Shown: positions 44,111 through 52,767 of the stretch, in pieces
How positions within the stretch are numbered: the first letter of the stretch is position 1
How the letters are laid out: each line of letters opens with the position of its first letter
Origin: Streptomyces griseochromogenes
GTDB lineage: Bacteria > Actinomycetota > Actinomycetes > Streptomycetales > Streptomycetaceae
Reading direction: 5' to 3'
Length of the DNA: 64,000 bases
Assembly: GCF_001542625.1 (NCBI RefSeq)
Contig: NZ_CP016279.1
Location: 8,370,001 to 8,434,000, forward strand
Notes under the pieces: model-generated
The model's input: only the letters and a program-made list of their open reading frames with translations
What the model was told of the DNA's origin: nothing
Databases searched by the model: none
Position numbers and translations under genes: made by a program

Positions 44111-45147
44111 AGATAGACCTGACCGGCACCACCGCCGGCGCGATCAACAAGGCGCTCGTGCAGGGCCGCCGCGCCATCGGCACCCCCGCCGTCGGCATGG
44201 TCCTCACCCTCGTCATCGTCACCGACGAGGAGAACGCCTACGACGCCCTGAAGGCGGCCAACGACGCCTCGCGCGAGCACCCCTCGCGCACGCTGGTGGT
44301 CATCAAGCGGGTCTCCCGTTCCCCGCGCGACCGTACGACGTCCCGTCTGGACGCCGAGGTCCGGGTGGGCGCGGAGGCGGGCACCGGTGAGACGGTGGTG
44401 CTGCGGCTGTACGGCGAGGTGGCCGACCACTCCGACTCGGTCGTCCTGCCGCTGCTGCTGCCGGACGCCCCGGTCGTCGTGTGGTGGCCGGTGAACGCCC
44501 CGCTGGACCCGGCGAAGGACCCGCTGGGCGCGCTCGCCCAGCGCCGGGTCACCGACACCTACGCCGCCGAGCAGCCGGTGCGGGAGCTGTCGGCCCGCGC
44601 CGATGCGTACACGCCCGGCGACACGGATCTGTCCTGGACCCGGATCACGCCCTGGCGCTCGATGCTGGCGGCCGCCCTGGACCAGGTGGTCTGTGACGTG
44701 AAGGCCGTCGAGGTGGAGGGCGAGGAGTTCAACCCGAGCTGCGAGCTGCTCGCGATGTGGCTCGCGGACCGTCTGGACGTCCCCGTCAAGCGCTCGCTGT
44801 CCTCGGGACCGGGTCTGACCGCCGTCCGCATGGACACCAGCTGCGGAGCGATCGTCCTGGACCGTGCCGACGGCTCGCTGGCCAACCTGGCCATCGAGGG
44901 CCAGCCGGCCCGCGCGGTGGCGCTCAAGCGGCGGGACACCGCCGAGCTGATCGCCGAGGAACTGCGCCGGCTCGACCCGGACGACACCTACGCCTCGGCG
45001 CTGCGCTACGGCGTGGACCGGCTGGCCTCGGGCGCCGAGCCCGCCGCGCCGGAGCCGGTGGCGGAGCCCGAGGCTCAGGCCGCCGAGGCTCCTGCCAAGA
45101 AGGCGGCCGCCAAGAAGGCCCCGGCGAAGAAGGCGGCGGCGAAGTGA
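44107..45147 (+). CDS. opcA: Glucose-6-phosphate dehydrogenase assembly protein OpcA
   Basis: A 346-residue protein of the OpcA family (GTPAVGMVLTLVIVTDEENAYDALKAANDASREHPSR, LLLPDAPVVVWWPVNAP, DLSWTRITPWRSMLAAALD), which promotes assembly and activity of Zwf. The last ~30 residues are a Lys/Ala repeat tail (KKAAAKKAPAKKAAAK), unusual for the family and rather like histone-H1-type tails. Overlaps zwf and pgl. Confidence 0.95.
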   Translation: MKIDLTGTTAGAINKALVQGRRAIGTPAVGMVLTLVIVTDEENAYDALKAANDASREHPSRTLVVIKRVSRSPRDRTTSRLDAEVRVGAEAGTGETVVLRLYGEVADHSDSVVLPLLLPDAPVVVWWPVNAPLDPAKDPLGALAQRRVTDTYAAEQPVRELSARADAYTPGDTDLSWTRITPWRSMLAAALDQVVCDVKAVEVEGEEFNPSCELLAMWLADRLDVPVKRSLSSGPGLTAVRMDTSCGAIVLDRADGSLANLAIEGQPARAVALKRRDTAELIAEELRRLDPDDTYASALRYGVDRLASGAEPAAPEPVAEPEAQAAEAPAKKAAAKKAPAKKAAAK

Positions 45148-45926
45148 GCACTCCACAGCTGGTCGTGCACCGCGACAAGGAACTGATGGCGCAGGCCGCG
45201 GCGGCCCGTCTGATCACGAAGATCGTGGACGCGCAGGCCTCCCGGGGCCAGGCGTCCGTGGTCCTCACGGGCGGCCGCAACGGCAACGGCCTGCTGGCCG
45301 CGCTGGCGGCGGCGCCGGCCCGGGACGCCATCGACTGGAGCCGGCTCGACCTGTGGTGGGGCGACGAGCGCTACCTTCCCGAGGGCGACCCGGAGCGCAA
45401 TGTCACGCAGGCCCGCGAGGCCCTGCTGGACGCCGTCCCCCTGGACCCGGAGCGCGTACACGCAATGCCCGCCTCCGACGGCCCGTACGGTGCGGACGTG
45501 GAGGCGGCGGCCGAGGCCTACGCCGCGGAACTGGCGAAGGCCGCCGGGCCGGAGAACCACGGCTCGGTGCCCACCTTCGACGTGCTCATGCTGGGCGTCG
45601 GCCCGGACACCCATGTGGCCTCGCTCTTCCCGGAGCTGCCGGCCGTGCGGGAGACGGAGCGCACGGTGGTCGGCGTGCACGGCGCGCCCAAGCCGCCGCC
45701 GACCCGGATCAGCCTGACCCTCCCGGCGATCCGGTCGGCCCGCGAGGTATGGCTGCTCGCGGCCGGCGAGGACAAGGCGGAGGCCGCGGCCATCGCCCTG
45801 TCGGGCGCGGGTGAGATCCAGGCTCCGGCGGCGGGCGCGTACGGGCGCTCGCGAACGCTGTGGCTGCTGGACGCGGCGGCGGCTTCGCAGTTGCCCCGGT
45901 CGCTGTATCCGCCCGCGTCGCCGTAG
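45144..45926 (+). CDS. pgl: 6-phosphogluconolactonase
   Basis: A 260-residue DevB/NagB-fold lactonase: VVLTGGRNGNGLLAAL (the usual second Gly-Gly replaced in part), DLWWGDERYLPEGDPERN, MLGVGPDTHVASLFP and RISLTLPAIRSAREVWLLAAGEDKAEA. It hydrolyses the Zwf product. GTG 45144 overlaps the opcA stop (GTGA). The operon ends here, before two stem-loops. Confidence 0.94.
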   Translation: MSTPQLVVHRDKELMAQAAAARLITKIVDAQASRGQASVVLTGGRNGNGLLAALAAAPARDAIDWSRLDLWWGDERYLPEGDPERNVTQAREALLDAVPLDPERVHAMPASDGPYGADVEAAAEAYAAELAKAAGPENHGSVPTFDVLMLGVGPDTHVASLFPELPAVRETERTVVGVHGAPKPPPTRISLTLPAIRSAREVWLLAAGEDKAEAAAIALSGAGEIQAPAAGAYGRSRTLWLLDAAAASQLPRSLYPPASP

Positions 45927-45937
45927 GTTTCGTGCAC

Positions 45938-45964
45938 GGTCCAGGGGGCGGAGCCCCCTGGACC
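45938..45964. terminator. Terminator of the pentose phosphate operon
   Basis: A perfect 12-bp stem (45938-45949 with 45953-45964) with a 3-base loop, 11 bases after the pgl stop. Confidence 0.75.
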
Positions 45965-45974
45965 CCGGCCTATG

Positions 45975-46003
45975 CCCACCCACCGGCTGACTCGGTGGGT
46001 GGG
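45975..46003. terminator. Second stem-loop, end of the alpha-glucoside operon
   Basis: An 11-bp stem (45975-45985 with 45993-46003) with a 7-base loop, 27 bases beyond the stop of the minus-strand permease gene and back to back with the previous hairpin. Confidence 0.7.
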
Positions 46004-46030
46004 GCGGGGCCCCCAGGCAGGTCGAGACGG

Positions 46031-46882
46031 CTACTTCACCGACCCGGCCATCACGCCCTGCACAAAGTGCCGCTGGAACGCGAAGAACACCACCACCGGC
46101 ACGATCAGGGACAGGAACGCGCCCGGGGCCAGTACGTCGATGTTGCTGCCGAACTGGCGGATCTGGGACTGGAGTTCCACGGTCAGGGGCTGGGACGAGC
46201 TGTCGGCGAAGAGCAGGGCGACCAGCATGTCGTTCCAGACCCACAGGAACTGGAAGATGGCGAGCGAAGCGATGGCCGGACGCCCTACCGGCAGGACGAG
46301 CCGGGTGAAGATGCGCCACTCGCTGCCGCCGTCCATCCGCGCCGCCTCCAGCATCTCCTTGGGCATCTCCGCGAAGTAGTTCCGCAGCAGGAACACCGCG
46401 AAGGGCAGGCCGTAGGCGACGTGGAAGAGGACGACCCCGGGAATCGTGCCGAACAGGCCCAGCTGTCCGAAGAGTTTGGCCACCGGCAGCAGGCCGATCT
46501 GCACGGGTACCACCAGCAGGGCCACCACCAGCAGGAAGAGCGGCTCGCGGCCGGGGAAGTCCAGCCAGGCGAAGGCGTATCCGGCCAGTGCCGCGATGAC
46601 GACGACCAGGGTGGTCGCCGGCACCGAGATCAGCACGGTGTTCCAGAACGCCTGGGTCATGCCGGAGTTCTTCAGCAGTGCCGAGTAGTTGTCGAAGGAC
46701 AGCTGGCCGGGGCTCGCCAGGGCGGTCCACCAGCCGCCCTTCGCCGTGTCCTGGGCCGACCGGAGGGACGACACGAACAGTCCCGCCAGCGGAGTCAGCC
46801 AGACCAGGCCGATCACCACGAGGAAGGCCTGCACCAGACCGTTGCCCAGGCCGCGCCTGACCGTGTTCATGGCCGAGCTCAT
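46031..46882 (-). CDS. Alpha-glucoside ABC transporter permease (AglG/MalG type)
   Basis: A 283-residue permease with six membrane segments and the EAA loop EAARMDGGSEWRIFTRLVLPVGRP. It ends in RHFVQGVMAGSVK, the typical C-terminus of MalG-like permeases. The ATG overlaps the stop of the preceding permease gene. Last gene of the cluster; no ATPase follows. Confidence 0.91.
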   Translation of the reverse strand: MSSAMNTVRRGLGNGLVQAFLVVIGLVWLTPLAGLFVSSLRSAQDTAKGGWWTALASPGQLSFDNYSALLKNSGMTQAFWNTVLISVPATTLVVVIAALAGYAFAWLDFPGREPLFLLVVALLVVPVQIGLLPVAKLFGQLGLFGTIPGVVLFHVAYGLPFAVFLLRNYFAEMPKEMLEAARMDGGSEWRIFTRLVLPVGRPAIASLAIFQFLWVWNDMLVALLFADSSSQPLTVELQSQIRQFGSNIDVLAPGAFLSLIVPVVVFFAFQRHFVQGVMAGSVK

Positions 46883-48231
46883 CGCTGACTCCTTCGGAAA
46901 CGGCGGACGTTGAACACCATCGCGGGGATCACCAGGAGCAGGAGCAGCACACCGAGCGCGCTGCCGAGGCCCTGGTTGTTGCCGCCGCCGAAGGACACCA
47001 GCCACATCTGGGTCGCCAGCACGGTGGCGTCCTCCTGCACGGGTCCGGGCGCGATGATGTAGACGAGGTCGAAGACCTTCATCACGTTGATCACGAGGGT
47101 CACGAAGACCACGGTGAGGACGGGGGCGAGCAGCGGGACGGTGATGCGGCGGAAGATCTGCCACTCGTTGGCGCCGTCCATCCTCGCGGCCTCCAGAGCG
47201 TCCCGGGGAAGGGTCGACAGACCGGCGCCGATCAGCACCATCGCGAAGCCCGTCCAGATCCACAGGTACGCGCCGATGATCGCCGGGGTGACCAGGGTCG
47301 GGCCGAGCCAGGAGACGCCCTGGTAGGGCGGCGCGAAGTTCGACGCGGGCAGCTTCACCGTGTACGAGCCCTCCCGGAGCCCGGGGAAGCGGAAGGAGCC
47401 GTCGGACGCGGAGGTCGTGCTCCCGACGGTCTTCCCGTCGCGCAGCGCCTCGACCTTCAGTCCGGGCAGGCCGCTCTCCTTCGGGTCGACCTTGCCCTGC
47501 CTTCCTCCCCCGCCGGGTGTGAAGTCCAGGTAGACGACACCGCGCACCTCGCCGGCGGCGGCCTTCTCCGTCGCGGCCGGGTACGCGGGCGACGCGCCCC
47601 TGGGCAGGTCCTTGGGCAGCACGCCGACGATCGGAAGCGTCACCGGGTCGCCCGGCGAGGCGGTCGTACGGTACGAGCCGTCCCGGTCCTGGGTGAGCAG
47701 CCCCGCACGCCCCCGCGCCGTCGGATACGACGAGGTCCCCTCGAAGGCGTCGTGGACGGAGACCACGGCGGCGTTGAGGACACCCTTGCCCGGGTCCTCG
47801 TCGTAGGCGAGGCGGAAGATGATGCCGGCGGCGAGGAAGGACACCGCCATCGGCATGAACAGCAGCAGCTTGAACGCCGTCGCCCAGCGGACCTTCTCCA
47901 CCAGGACGGCCAGGATCAGGCCGAGGCCGGTGAGCAGGGCCGGGGCGACGACCACCCAGATCGTGGTGTTCCGGATGGCCTTCAGGGTGGCCGGGTCGCG
48001 GAACATCTCGGTGTAGTTGTCGCCGCCGACGAAGCGGGTGCCGGAGGCGTCGAAGAAACTGCGGCCGACGGAGAACAGCACCGGGTAGACGACCAGCGCG
48101 CCGAGCAGGAGCAGGGCGGGGAAGACGAAGAGCAGGGCGACGATCCGGGCGCGCCGCCGGCCGCGGCGCCCGGGGGCCGCGCCGGCGGCCCGCGGGCTCG
48201 CCTTCTCGGATACGAGCGTGGTGGCGGTCAT
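46879..48231 (-). CDS. Alpha-glucoside ABC transporter permease with extracytoplasmic insertion (AglF/MalF type)
   Basis: At 450 residues it is about 150 longer than usual. Membrane segments at about 30-52, 91-112 and 120-141 are followed by an inserted domain (about 155-305). The permease core then resumes (VTPAIIGAYLWIW, EAA loop EAARMDGANEWQIFRRITVP at about 347-366). Residues 250-296 of the insertion (SGLPGLKVEALRDGKTVGS, then SDGSFRFPGLREGSYTVKLP) look like a Cna-B/prealbumin-type beta-sandwich. It should lie outside the membrane, facing the binding protein. It starts 8 bases after the binding-protein gene. Confidence 0.88.
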   Translation of the reverse strand: MTATTLVSEKASPRAAGAAPGRRGRRRARIVALLFVFPALLLLGALVVYPVLFSVGRSFFDASGTRFVGGDNYTEMFRDPATLKAIRNTTIWVVVAPALLTGLGLILAVLVEKVRWATAFKLLLFMPMAVSFLAAGIIFRLAYDEDPGKGVLNAAVVSVHDAFEGTSSYPTARGRAGLLTQDRDGSYRTTASPGDPVTLPIVGVLPKDLPRGASPAYPAATEKAAAGEVRGVVYLDFTPGGGGRQGKVDPKESGLPGLKVEALRDGKTVGSTTSASDGSFRFPGLREGSYTVKLPASNFAPPYQGVSWLGPTLVTPAIIGAYLWIWTGFAMVLIGAGLSTLPRDALEAARMDGANEWQIFRRITVPLLAPVLTVVFVTLVINVMKVFDLVYIIAPGPVQEDATVLATQMWLVSFGGGNNQGLGSALGVLLLLLVIPAMVFNVRRFRRSQR

Positions 48232-48239
48232 TCTTCAGC

Positions 48240-49565
48240 TCAGTCCTGGTAGGCCTTGGCCGCGGCGGACTCCAGCTTCGCCGCGGTCCCCTTCGGGTCG
48301 GAGGGGTCGCGCAGGAAGTCCTGGAGCAGCTTCCACTCGCCGGCGCCCTTGGTGCCGCCGAAGGCCGCCGGTGCCTGGTCGGACATGTCGAAGCGGACCG
48401 AGTCGCCCGCGCCGACCAGGGACTTGGCGGTGGCCCGGGCGACGTCGTCGGCGTAGGACGCGAGGTCGAGCTTCTTGTTCGGGGACAGGAAGCCGCCCGC
48501 CTTCGCCCACACGGCCGCGGCCTCGGGGGTGGCCAGGTACTCCAGGAGCTTCATGCCGGCCTTGGCGTTCTTGCCGTCCTTCAGGACCACGGCCGCGTCG
48601 CCGCCGCTGACCACGGGTGCGGTGCCGCCGCCGACCGCGGGGAACGGGAAGAAGTTCGCGTCCTTGCCGATGCTCTTCTGGAACTGGTCGTGGGCGACCC
48701 CGGCGACGAAGTCGCCCTCGTAGACCATGCCGGCCTCCGGCTTGGGGCCGAAGACCTTCTCCACGGAGCTCGGGAAGTCGGTGTTCAGGGCCCCCTTCTG
48801 GCCGCCCGCGACCAGCTGCTTGTCCTTGAAGAGCTTGCCGAGCGTGGTGAGCGCCTGGACCACGCTCGGGTCGGTCCACTTCAGCTTGTGGGCGGCGAGG
48901 GCGTCGTACTTCTGGGGTCCGGCCTGGGAGAGGTAGATGTTCTCGAACCAGTCGGTGAGGGTCCAGCCGTCCTGGCCCGCGACGGCGAAGGCGGCGAGCC
49001 CGGAGTCGGAGACGGTGTGCCCGGCCTTGAGCATCTGGTCGTACGTCTTCGGCGGCTTGACCCCGGCCTGGGCGAGGGCGTCGGGGCTGTACCAGACGGT
49101 CGACTTGTGGGCGGCCTTGAAGTAGAGGCCGTAGAGGGTGCCGTCGACGCTGCCGTACTTCTTCCACACGGGCGCGTAGTCGGCGGTGACCGTCTGCTGG
49201 GCGGCCGGCGAGAGCGGCTTGAGCCAGCCCTTCTTCGCGAACTGCTGGAGCACGCCGACCTGCGGGACCATCACGACGTCGGGTGCGTTGCCGCCCTCGA
49301 TCTTGCTGCCGACGACGGTGGAGACGTTGTCGCCGGTGGAGACGAACTGCGTCTTGGCGCCGGTCTTCGCGGAGAACGCGTCGAGCACCTTCTGGAAGTT
49401 CTTCTGCTCGCTGCCGGACCAGACACCGGCCACGGTGACGGTCTGGCCGCTGAGCGCCTTGTCGCCGCCGCCCGCGGAGACGTTGCCGCCGCCGCAGGCG
49501 GTCGCGCCGAGGGCCAGGGCGAGGGCGGTGCAGCTCGTGAGCAGGGTCGTACGTCGTCGCATCAT
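48240..49565 (-). CDS. Alpha-glucoside ABC transporter substrate-binding lipoprotein
   Basis: A 441-residue family 1 solute-binding protein. The lipobox GATAC places the lipidated cysteine at residue 24. Body motifs include APDVVMVPQVGVLQQFAKKGWLKPL, GLYFKAAHKSTVWYSPDAL and YEGDFVAGVA. The pairing with a GH13 glucosidase suggests maltose, trehalose, sucrose or similar alpha-glucosides. ATG 49565 follows GAAGGGA; a second ATG is directly behind it. Confidence 0.9.
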   Translation of the reverse strand: MMRRRTTLLTSCTALALALGATACGGGNVSAGGGDKALSGQTVTVAGVWSGSEQKNFQKVLDAFSAKTGAKTQFVSTGDNVSTVVGSKIEGGNAPDVVMVPQVGVLQQFAKKGWLKPLSPAAQQTVTADYAPVWKKYGSVDGTLYGLYFKAAHKSTVWYSPDALAQAGVKPPKTYDQMLKAGHTVSDSGLAAFAVAGQDGWTLTDWFENIYLSQAGPQKYDALAAHKLKWTDPSVVQALTTLGKLFKDKQLVAGGQKGALNTDFPSSVEKVFGPKPEAGMVYEGDFVAGVAHDQFQKSIGKDANFFPFPAVGGGTAPVVSGGDAAVVLKDGKNAKAGMKLLEYLATPEAAAVWAKAGGFLSPNKKLDLASYADDVARATAKSLVGAGDSVRFDMSDQAPAAFGGTKGAGEWKLLQDFLRDPSDPKGTAAKLESAAAKAYQD

Positions 49566-49603
49566 CGTTGATGTCCCTTCGAAGGAGTGGGAACTGACGG
49601 GGA

Positions 49604-51232
49604 TCAGAGCTGGTCGCTCAGCCACCAGGCGGCCGTCGAGCCGGGCAGTACGCCGGCCGGACACGGACCGCTGGACAGCAGGGGGGTGCCGGAGGCCGGC
49701 GCGGGTGTGGGGGACGTACCGAAGTTGACGGCGCAGACCAGGCCGTCGCCGCGGACGAAGCCGAGGACGCCGGGCGGGGTGTCCAGCCAGCGCAGCGTTC
49801 CCTCGCCCAACTGGGGGAGCGAGGAGCGCAGTTGGAGGCCGTCGCGGTACAGGTGCCAGAAGGAGCGGGTGTCGGCGAGGGCCCGGTCGGTGGCGTGCTC
49901 GGCGAACCAGTCCGGCTGCGGCAGCCAGGGCTTGGCACCCTCGACTCCGGAGGTGAAGCCGAACGGGGAGGCCTGTCCGGACCACGGCAGGGGCACCCGG
50001 CAGCCGTCGCGTATGCGGGCGCGGCTTCCGGTGCGGCGGAAGATCGGGTCGGTGAGCACGTCGTCGGGCAGGTCGACGACCTCGGGCAGGCCCAGTTCCT
50101 CGCCCTGGTAGATGTACGCGGCTCCGGGCAGCGCCAGCATCAGCAGCGCGGCGGCGCGGGCGCGGGCGGGGCCGAGGCCGCTGCCCTCGGGGGTCGGTTC
50201 GCCGTAGCGGGTGACGGTGCGGACCTGGTCGTGGTTGTTGAGGACCCAGGTGACCGTGGAGCCCGTGCCCGCGATGTCCTCCATGGCCTCGGAGATGACC
50301 TTGCGGAAGGAGTCGGCGTCCCAGGGGGCGCCGAGCAGGTCGAAGAAGAAGGCCTGGTGGAGTTCGTCCGGGCGGACGTACTGGGCGTGTTCGCGGGCGG
50401 TGGGGACGGAGACCTCGCCGACCAGGAGGCGTTCGCGGCCGTCGCGGGCGGTGTACTCCTCGCAGGTGGCGCGCCACTGTCGCCACACGTCGTGCACCTC
50501 GGGCTGGTTCCAGGCGAGCGGGTTGACCGAGTCGCGGGTGCGGGCGTCGGCCTCCGGGTCGTCGGAGTCGGGCAGTTCGGGGTGCTTGTAGAGGCCGGCG
50601 GCGACATCGATGCGGAAGCCGTCCACGCCGCGGTCGAGCCAGAAGCGCAGGACGCGGTCGAACTCGGCGGGGACCTCGGGGGTGCGCCAGTTCCAATCGG
50701 GCTGTTCGGGCGTGAACATGTGCAGGTACCACTGGCCGGGGCGGCCGTCCGCCTCGACGACGCGGGTCCAGGCCGGGCCGCCGAACATGGCGTGCCAGTT
50801 GTTGGGCGGCTCGCCGCCGTCCGGGCCGCGGCCGTCGGCGAAGTGGAAGCGGGCGCGGGCCGCGCTGCCGGGTGCGCTGTTCAGTGCCTCGCGGAACCAC
50901 GGGTGCTCGCTGGAGCAGTGGTTGGGGACGATGTCCAGGAGCACCTTGATGCCGATCCGCCGGGCGGCCGCCACCAGCAGGTCGAACTCGGCGAGGTCGC
51001 CGAAGAGCGGATCGACGTCGCAGTAGCAGGCCACGTCGTAGCCGTGGTCGTGCTGCGGCGAGGGATAGAACGGGCTCAGCCAGATCCCGTCGACACCGAG
51101 CTTCTTCAGGTACGGCAGTCCGGCGCGGACCCCGGCGAGATCACCGATGCCGTCACCGGTGCTGTCCAGGAAGCTGCGGACGTACACCTGGTAGATCACC
51201 GCGTCACGCCACCAGCGGCACTTACTCAACAT
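49604..51232 (-). CDS. Alpha-glucosidase, glycoside hydrolase family 13
   Basis: A 542-residue cytoplasmic enzyme (no signal peptide) with all GH13 regions: DIVPNH, GFRIDVA with nucleophile Asp209, GEVSVP with acid/base Glu273 and NNHDQV with Asp335. The N-terminal WWRDAVIYQVYVRSFLDSTGDGIGDL is typical of oligo-1,6-/alpha-glucosidases. It would hydrolyse the imported disaccharide to glucose. The ATG 51232 lies inside a palindrome, without a ribosome-binding site. It is first in the cluster, whereas such enzymes are often last. Confidence 0.92.
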   Translation of the reverse strand: MLSKCRWWRDAVIYQVYVRSFLDSTGDGIGDLAGVRAGLPYLKKLGVDGIWLSPFYPSPQHDHGYDVACYCDVDPLFGDLAEFDLLVAAARRIGIKVLLDIVPNHCSSEHPWFREALNSAPGSAARARFHFADGRGPDGGEPPNNWHAMFGGPAWTRVVEADGRPGQWYLHMFTPEQPDWNWRTPEVPAEFDRVLRFWLDRGVDGFRIDVAAGLYKHPELPDSDDPEADARTRDSVNPLAWNQPEVHDVWRQWRATCEEYTARDGRERLLVGEVSVPTAREHAQYVRPDELHQAFFFDLLGAPWDADSFRKVISEAMEDIAGTGSTVTWVLNNHDQVRTVTRYGEPTPEGSGLGPARARAAALLMLALPGAAYIYQGEELGLPEVVDLPDDVLTDPIFRRTGSRARIRDGCRVPLPWSGQASPFGFTSGVEGAKPWLPQPDWFAEHATDRALADTRSFWHLYRDGLQLRSSLPQLGEGTLRWLDTPPGVLGFVRGDGLVCAVNFGTSPTPAPASGTPLLSSGPCPAGVLPGSTAAWWLSDQL

Positions 51233-51250
51233 GTATGCATGTTAGGTAGG
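51228..51250. promoter_or_regulatory. Operator-like site at the glucosidase start
   Basis: A palindrome AACATG-TATG-CATGTT (51228-51243) covers the start codon and runs into TGTTAGGTA (51240-51248). Bases 51230-51250 are identical in 18 of 21 positions to 52698-52718, the promoter region of the divergent binding-protein and padR genes. Confidence 0.6.
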
Positions 51251-51351
51251 CGTGGCGCGGAGGTGTCAATGAAAAGAACAGATGCTACTGCCGAGTTGGG
51301 GCGACAAATACGGACTTACCTGGGCATCCGACCGGCAGATGAGATATCCGC

Positions 51352-51368
51352 GTTACCTAACAAGTAAC
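51352..51368. promoter_or_regulatory. Third copy of the TGTTAGGTA motif
   Basis: GTTAC-CTAACAA-GTAAC. The minus strand reads TGTTAGGTA at 51362-51354. It lies between the stop of the second binding-protein gene (it overlaps its last base) and the glucosidase start. Confidence 0.45.
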
Positions 51369-52639
51369 TATCGACGGGAGATGGCGGCCAGCTCGCGGGC
51401 CAGTCGCCGCACCGCCGCCGCAGGCGTCTCGTGCCCGGTGAGCGCGTCCTGCACGACCGCCTGCACCACCAGGCTGACCTGGTCGTAGTGCGGGCTCTTG
51501 GGACGCGGAGCGGCCGTGAGGACGGCCGAGCGCAGGGTGGGCAAATAGGGGAACCGCCGTACCAGCGCGGGGTCTTCGTACAGCGCGGCGCGGACGGGGG
51601 GCAGCGCGCCCCGGGTGAGCACCTGCCGCTGAACGGGCTCGCTGGTCAGGTACGCGATCAGCCGCGCCGCGGAGTCGGGGTGCCGGGCGTGCGTGTTGAC
51701 GGCCAGATCGGAGCCGCCGAGGACGCTCGTCCCCGGTCCGTGCGGCCCGGGCAGCGGCACGGCGCCGATCCGGCCGGCGACCCTGGAGCCCCTGGCCGAG
51801 GCGACGGCGTAGGCGTAGGGCCAGTTGCGCAGGAAGAGCAGACGGCCGTCCTGGAAGGCCTGCTTGGACTCTTCTTCCTTGTACGTCAGCGCCTTTTCGG
51901 GGATCCATCCCTCGCGGATCCCGCGGGCGAGGAAGCCGATGCCCTCGCGGGCGGCGTCCGAGTCGACGGTGACACGGGTGCCCTCGTCGCCGAGGATCGT
52001 GCCGCCCGCCGAGTACACGGCCTCGGCCGCGTTGACGGTCAGTCCCTCGTAGGGCAGGAACTGGCCCGCGTAGCCGTCGAGGCCGTACTTGGGCGCGATG
52101 GTCCTCGCGTCGTGCTCCAGCTCGGCCCAGGTACGCGGCGGGGGCACGCCCTCCTTGGCGAGGACGTCCTTGCGGTACAGCAGCAGTCCGGCGTTGGTGA
52201 CGTACGGCACGGCGTACAGCCGCCCCTGGTACGTGGCCGTGTCCACCACCGGCGGCAGGAAGCTCTTCAGCGGGAAGCGGTCCGGGGGCAGCGGGCGGAT
52301 CCAGCCGGCCGCCGCGAACTCCGAGGTCCAGTTCACGTCGATGTTGAGGACGTCGAACCGGCCCCGGTCACCGCCGCGCAGGTCGGTGGTCATCTGCGCG
52401 TGGGTCTCGTCGGCGGAGTCCGGCAGCTCGACGAGGGTGACCTTCTCGGCGGGATGGGTGCGGTTCCAGCCCTGGAGGAGCGGGCCGAGATAGCCGGTGA
52501 GATCGCCGGCGGTGGCCAGGGTGAGCGGGCCGCGACCGCCGGGGGCGCTCTCGTCGGCGTGCGCACCCGAGGCCACGTACCCGGTCAGGACCACGGCCAG
52601 AACGAGGAGCCCCCTACCGGCGGCGCGCATCCACCGCAT
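51368..52639 (-). CDS. Extracellular solute-binding protein without lipobox
   Basis: A 423-residue sugar-binding-protein homologue (RFDVLNIDVNWTSEFAAAGWIRPL, LYAVPYVTNAGLLLYRKDVL, GRLLFLRNWPYAYA). Its signal peptide (MRWMRAAGRGLLVLAVVLTGYVASGAHA) has no cysteine, so it should be cleaved by signal peptidase I and released or held otherwise. ATG 52639 has GGGAGG 5 bases upstream. It is a second binding protein beside a single permease pair, either an alternative receptor or an independent protein. Confidence 0.85.
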   Translation of the reverse strand: MRWMRAAGRGLLVLAVVLTGYVASGAHADESAPGGRGPLTLATAGDLTGYLGPLLQGWNRTHPAEKVTLVELPDSADETHAQMTTDLRGGDRGRFDVLNIDVNWTSEFAAAGWIRPLPPDRFPLKSFLPPVVDTATYQGRLYAVPYVTNAGLLLYRKDVLAKEGVPPPRTWAELEHDARTIAPKYGLDGYAGQFLPYEGLTVNAAEAVYSAGGTILGDEGTRVTVDSDAAREGIGFLARGIREGWIPEKALTYKEEESKQAFQDGRLLFLRNWPYAYAVASARGSRVAGRIGAVPLPGPHGPGTSVLGGSDLAVNTHARHPDSAARLIAYLTSEPVQRQVLTRGALPPVRAALYEDPALVRRFPYLPTLRSAVLTAAPRPKSPHYDQVSLVVQAVVQDALTGHETPAAAVRRLARELAAISRR

Positions 52640-52697
52640 AGGTTCCTCCCTGAACACGTACACCCGGCCGCGGGCACCCTTGCCCGGGGTCAGAGGC

Positions 52698-52718
52698 CAT
52701 GTATACCTGTTAGGTATG
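52698..52718. promoter_or_regulatory. Operator-like palindrome in the padR/binding-protein promoter
   Basis: ATACCT-GTT-AGGTAT (52703-52717) is a perfect 15-bp palindrome between the two divergent genes. The minus strand reads TATACA at 52705-52700, a possible -10 of the binding-protein gene. It shares 18 of 21 bases with the glucosidase-start site. Confidence 0.6.
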
Positions 52719-52767
52719 GGCGATACTAGGGCCTGGAGCACATTGAGCAGACAGGAGGACAGCACGA

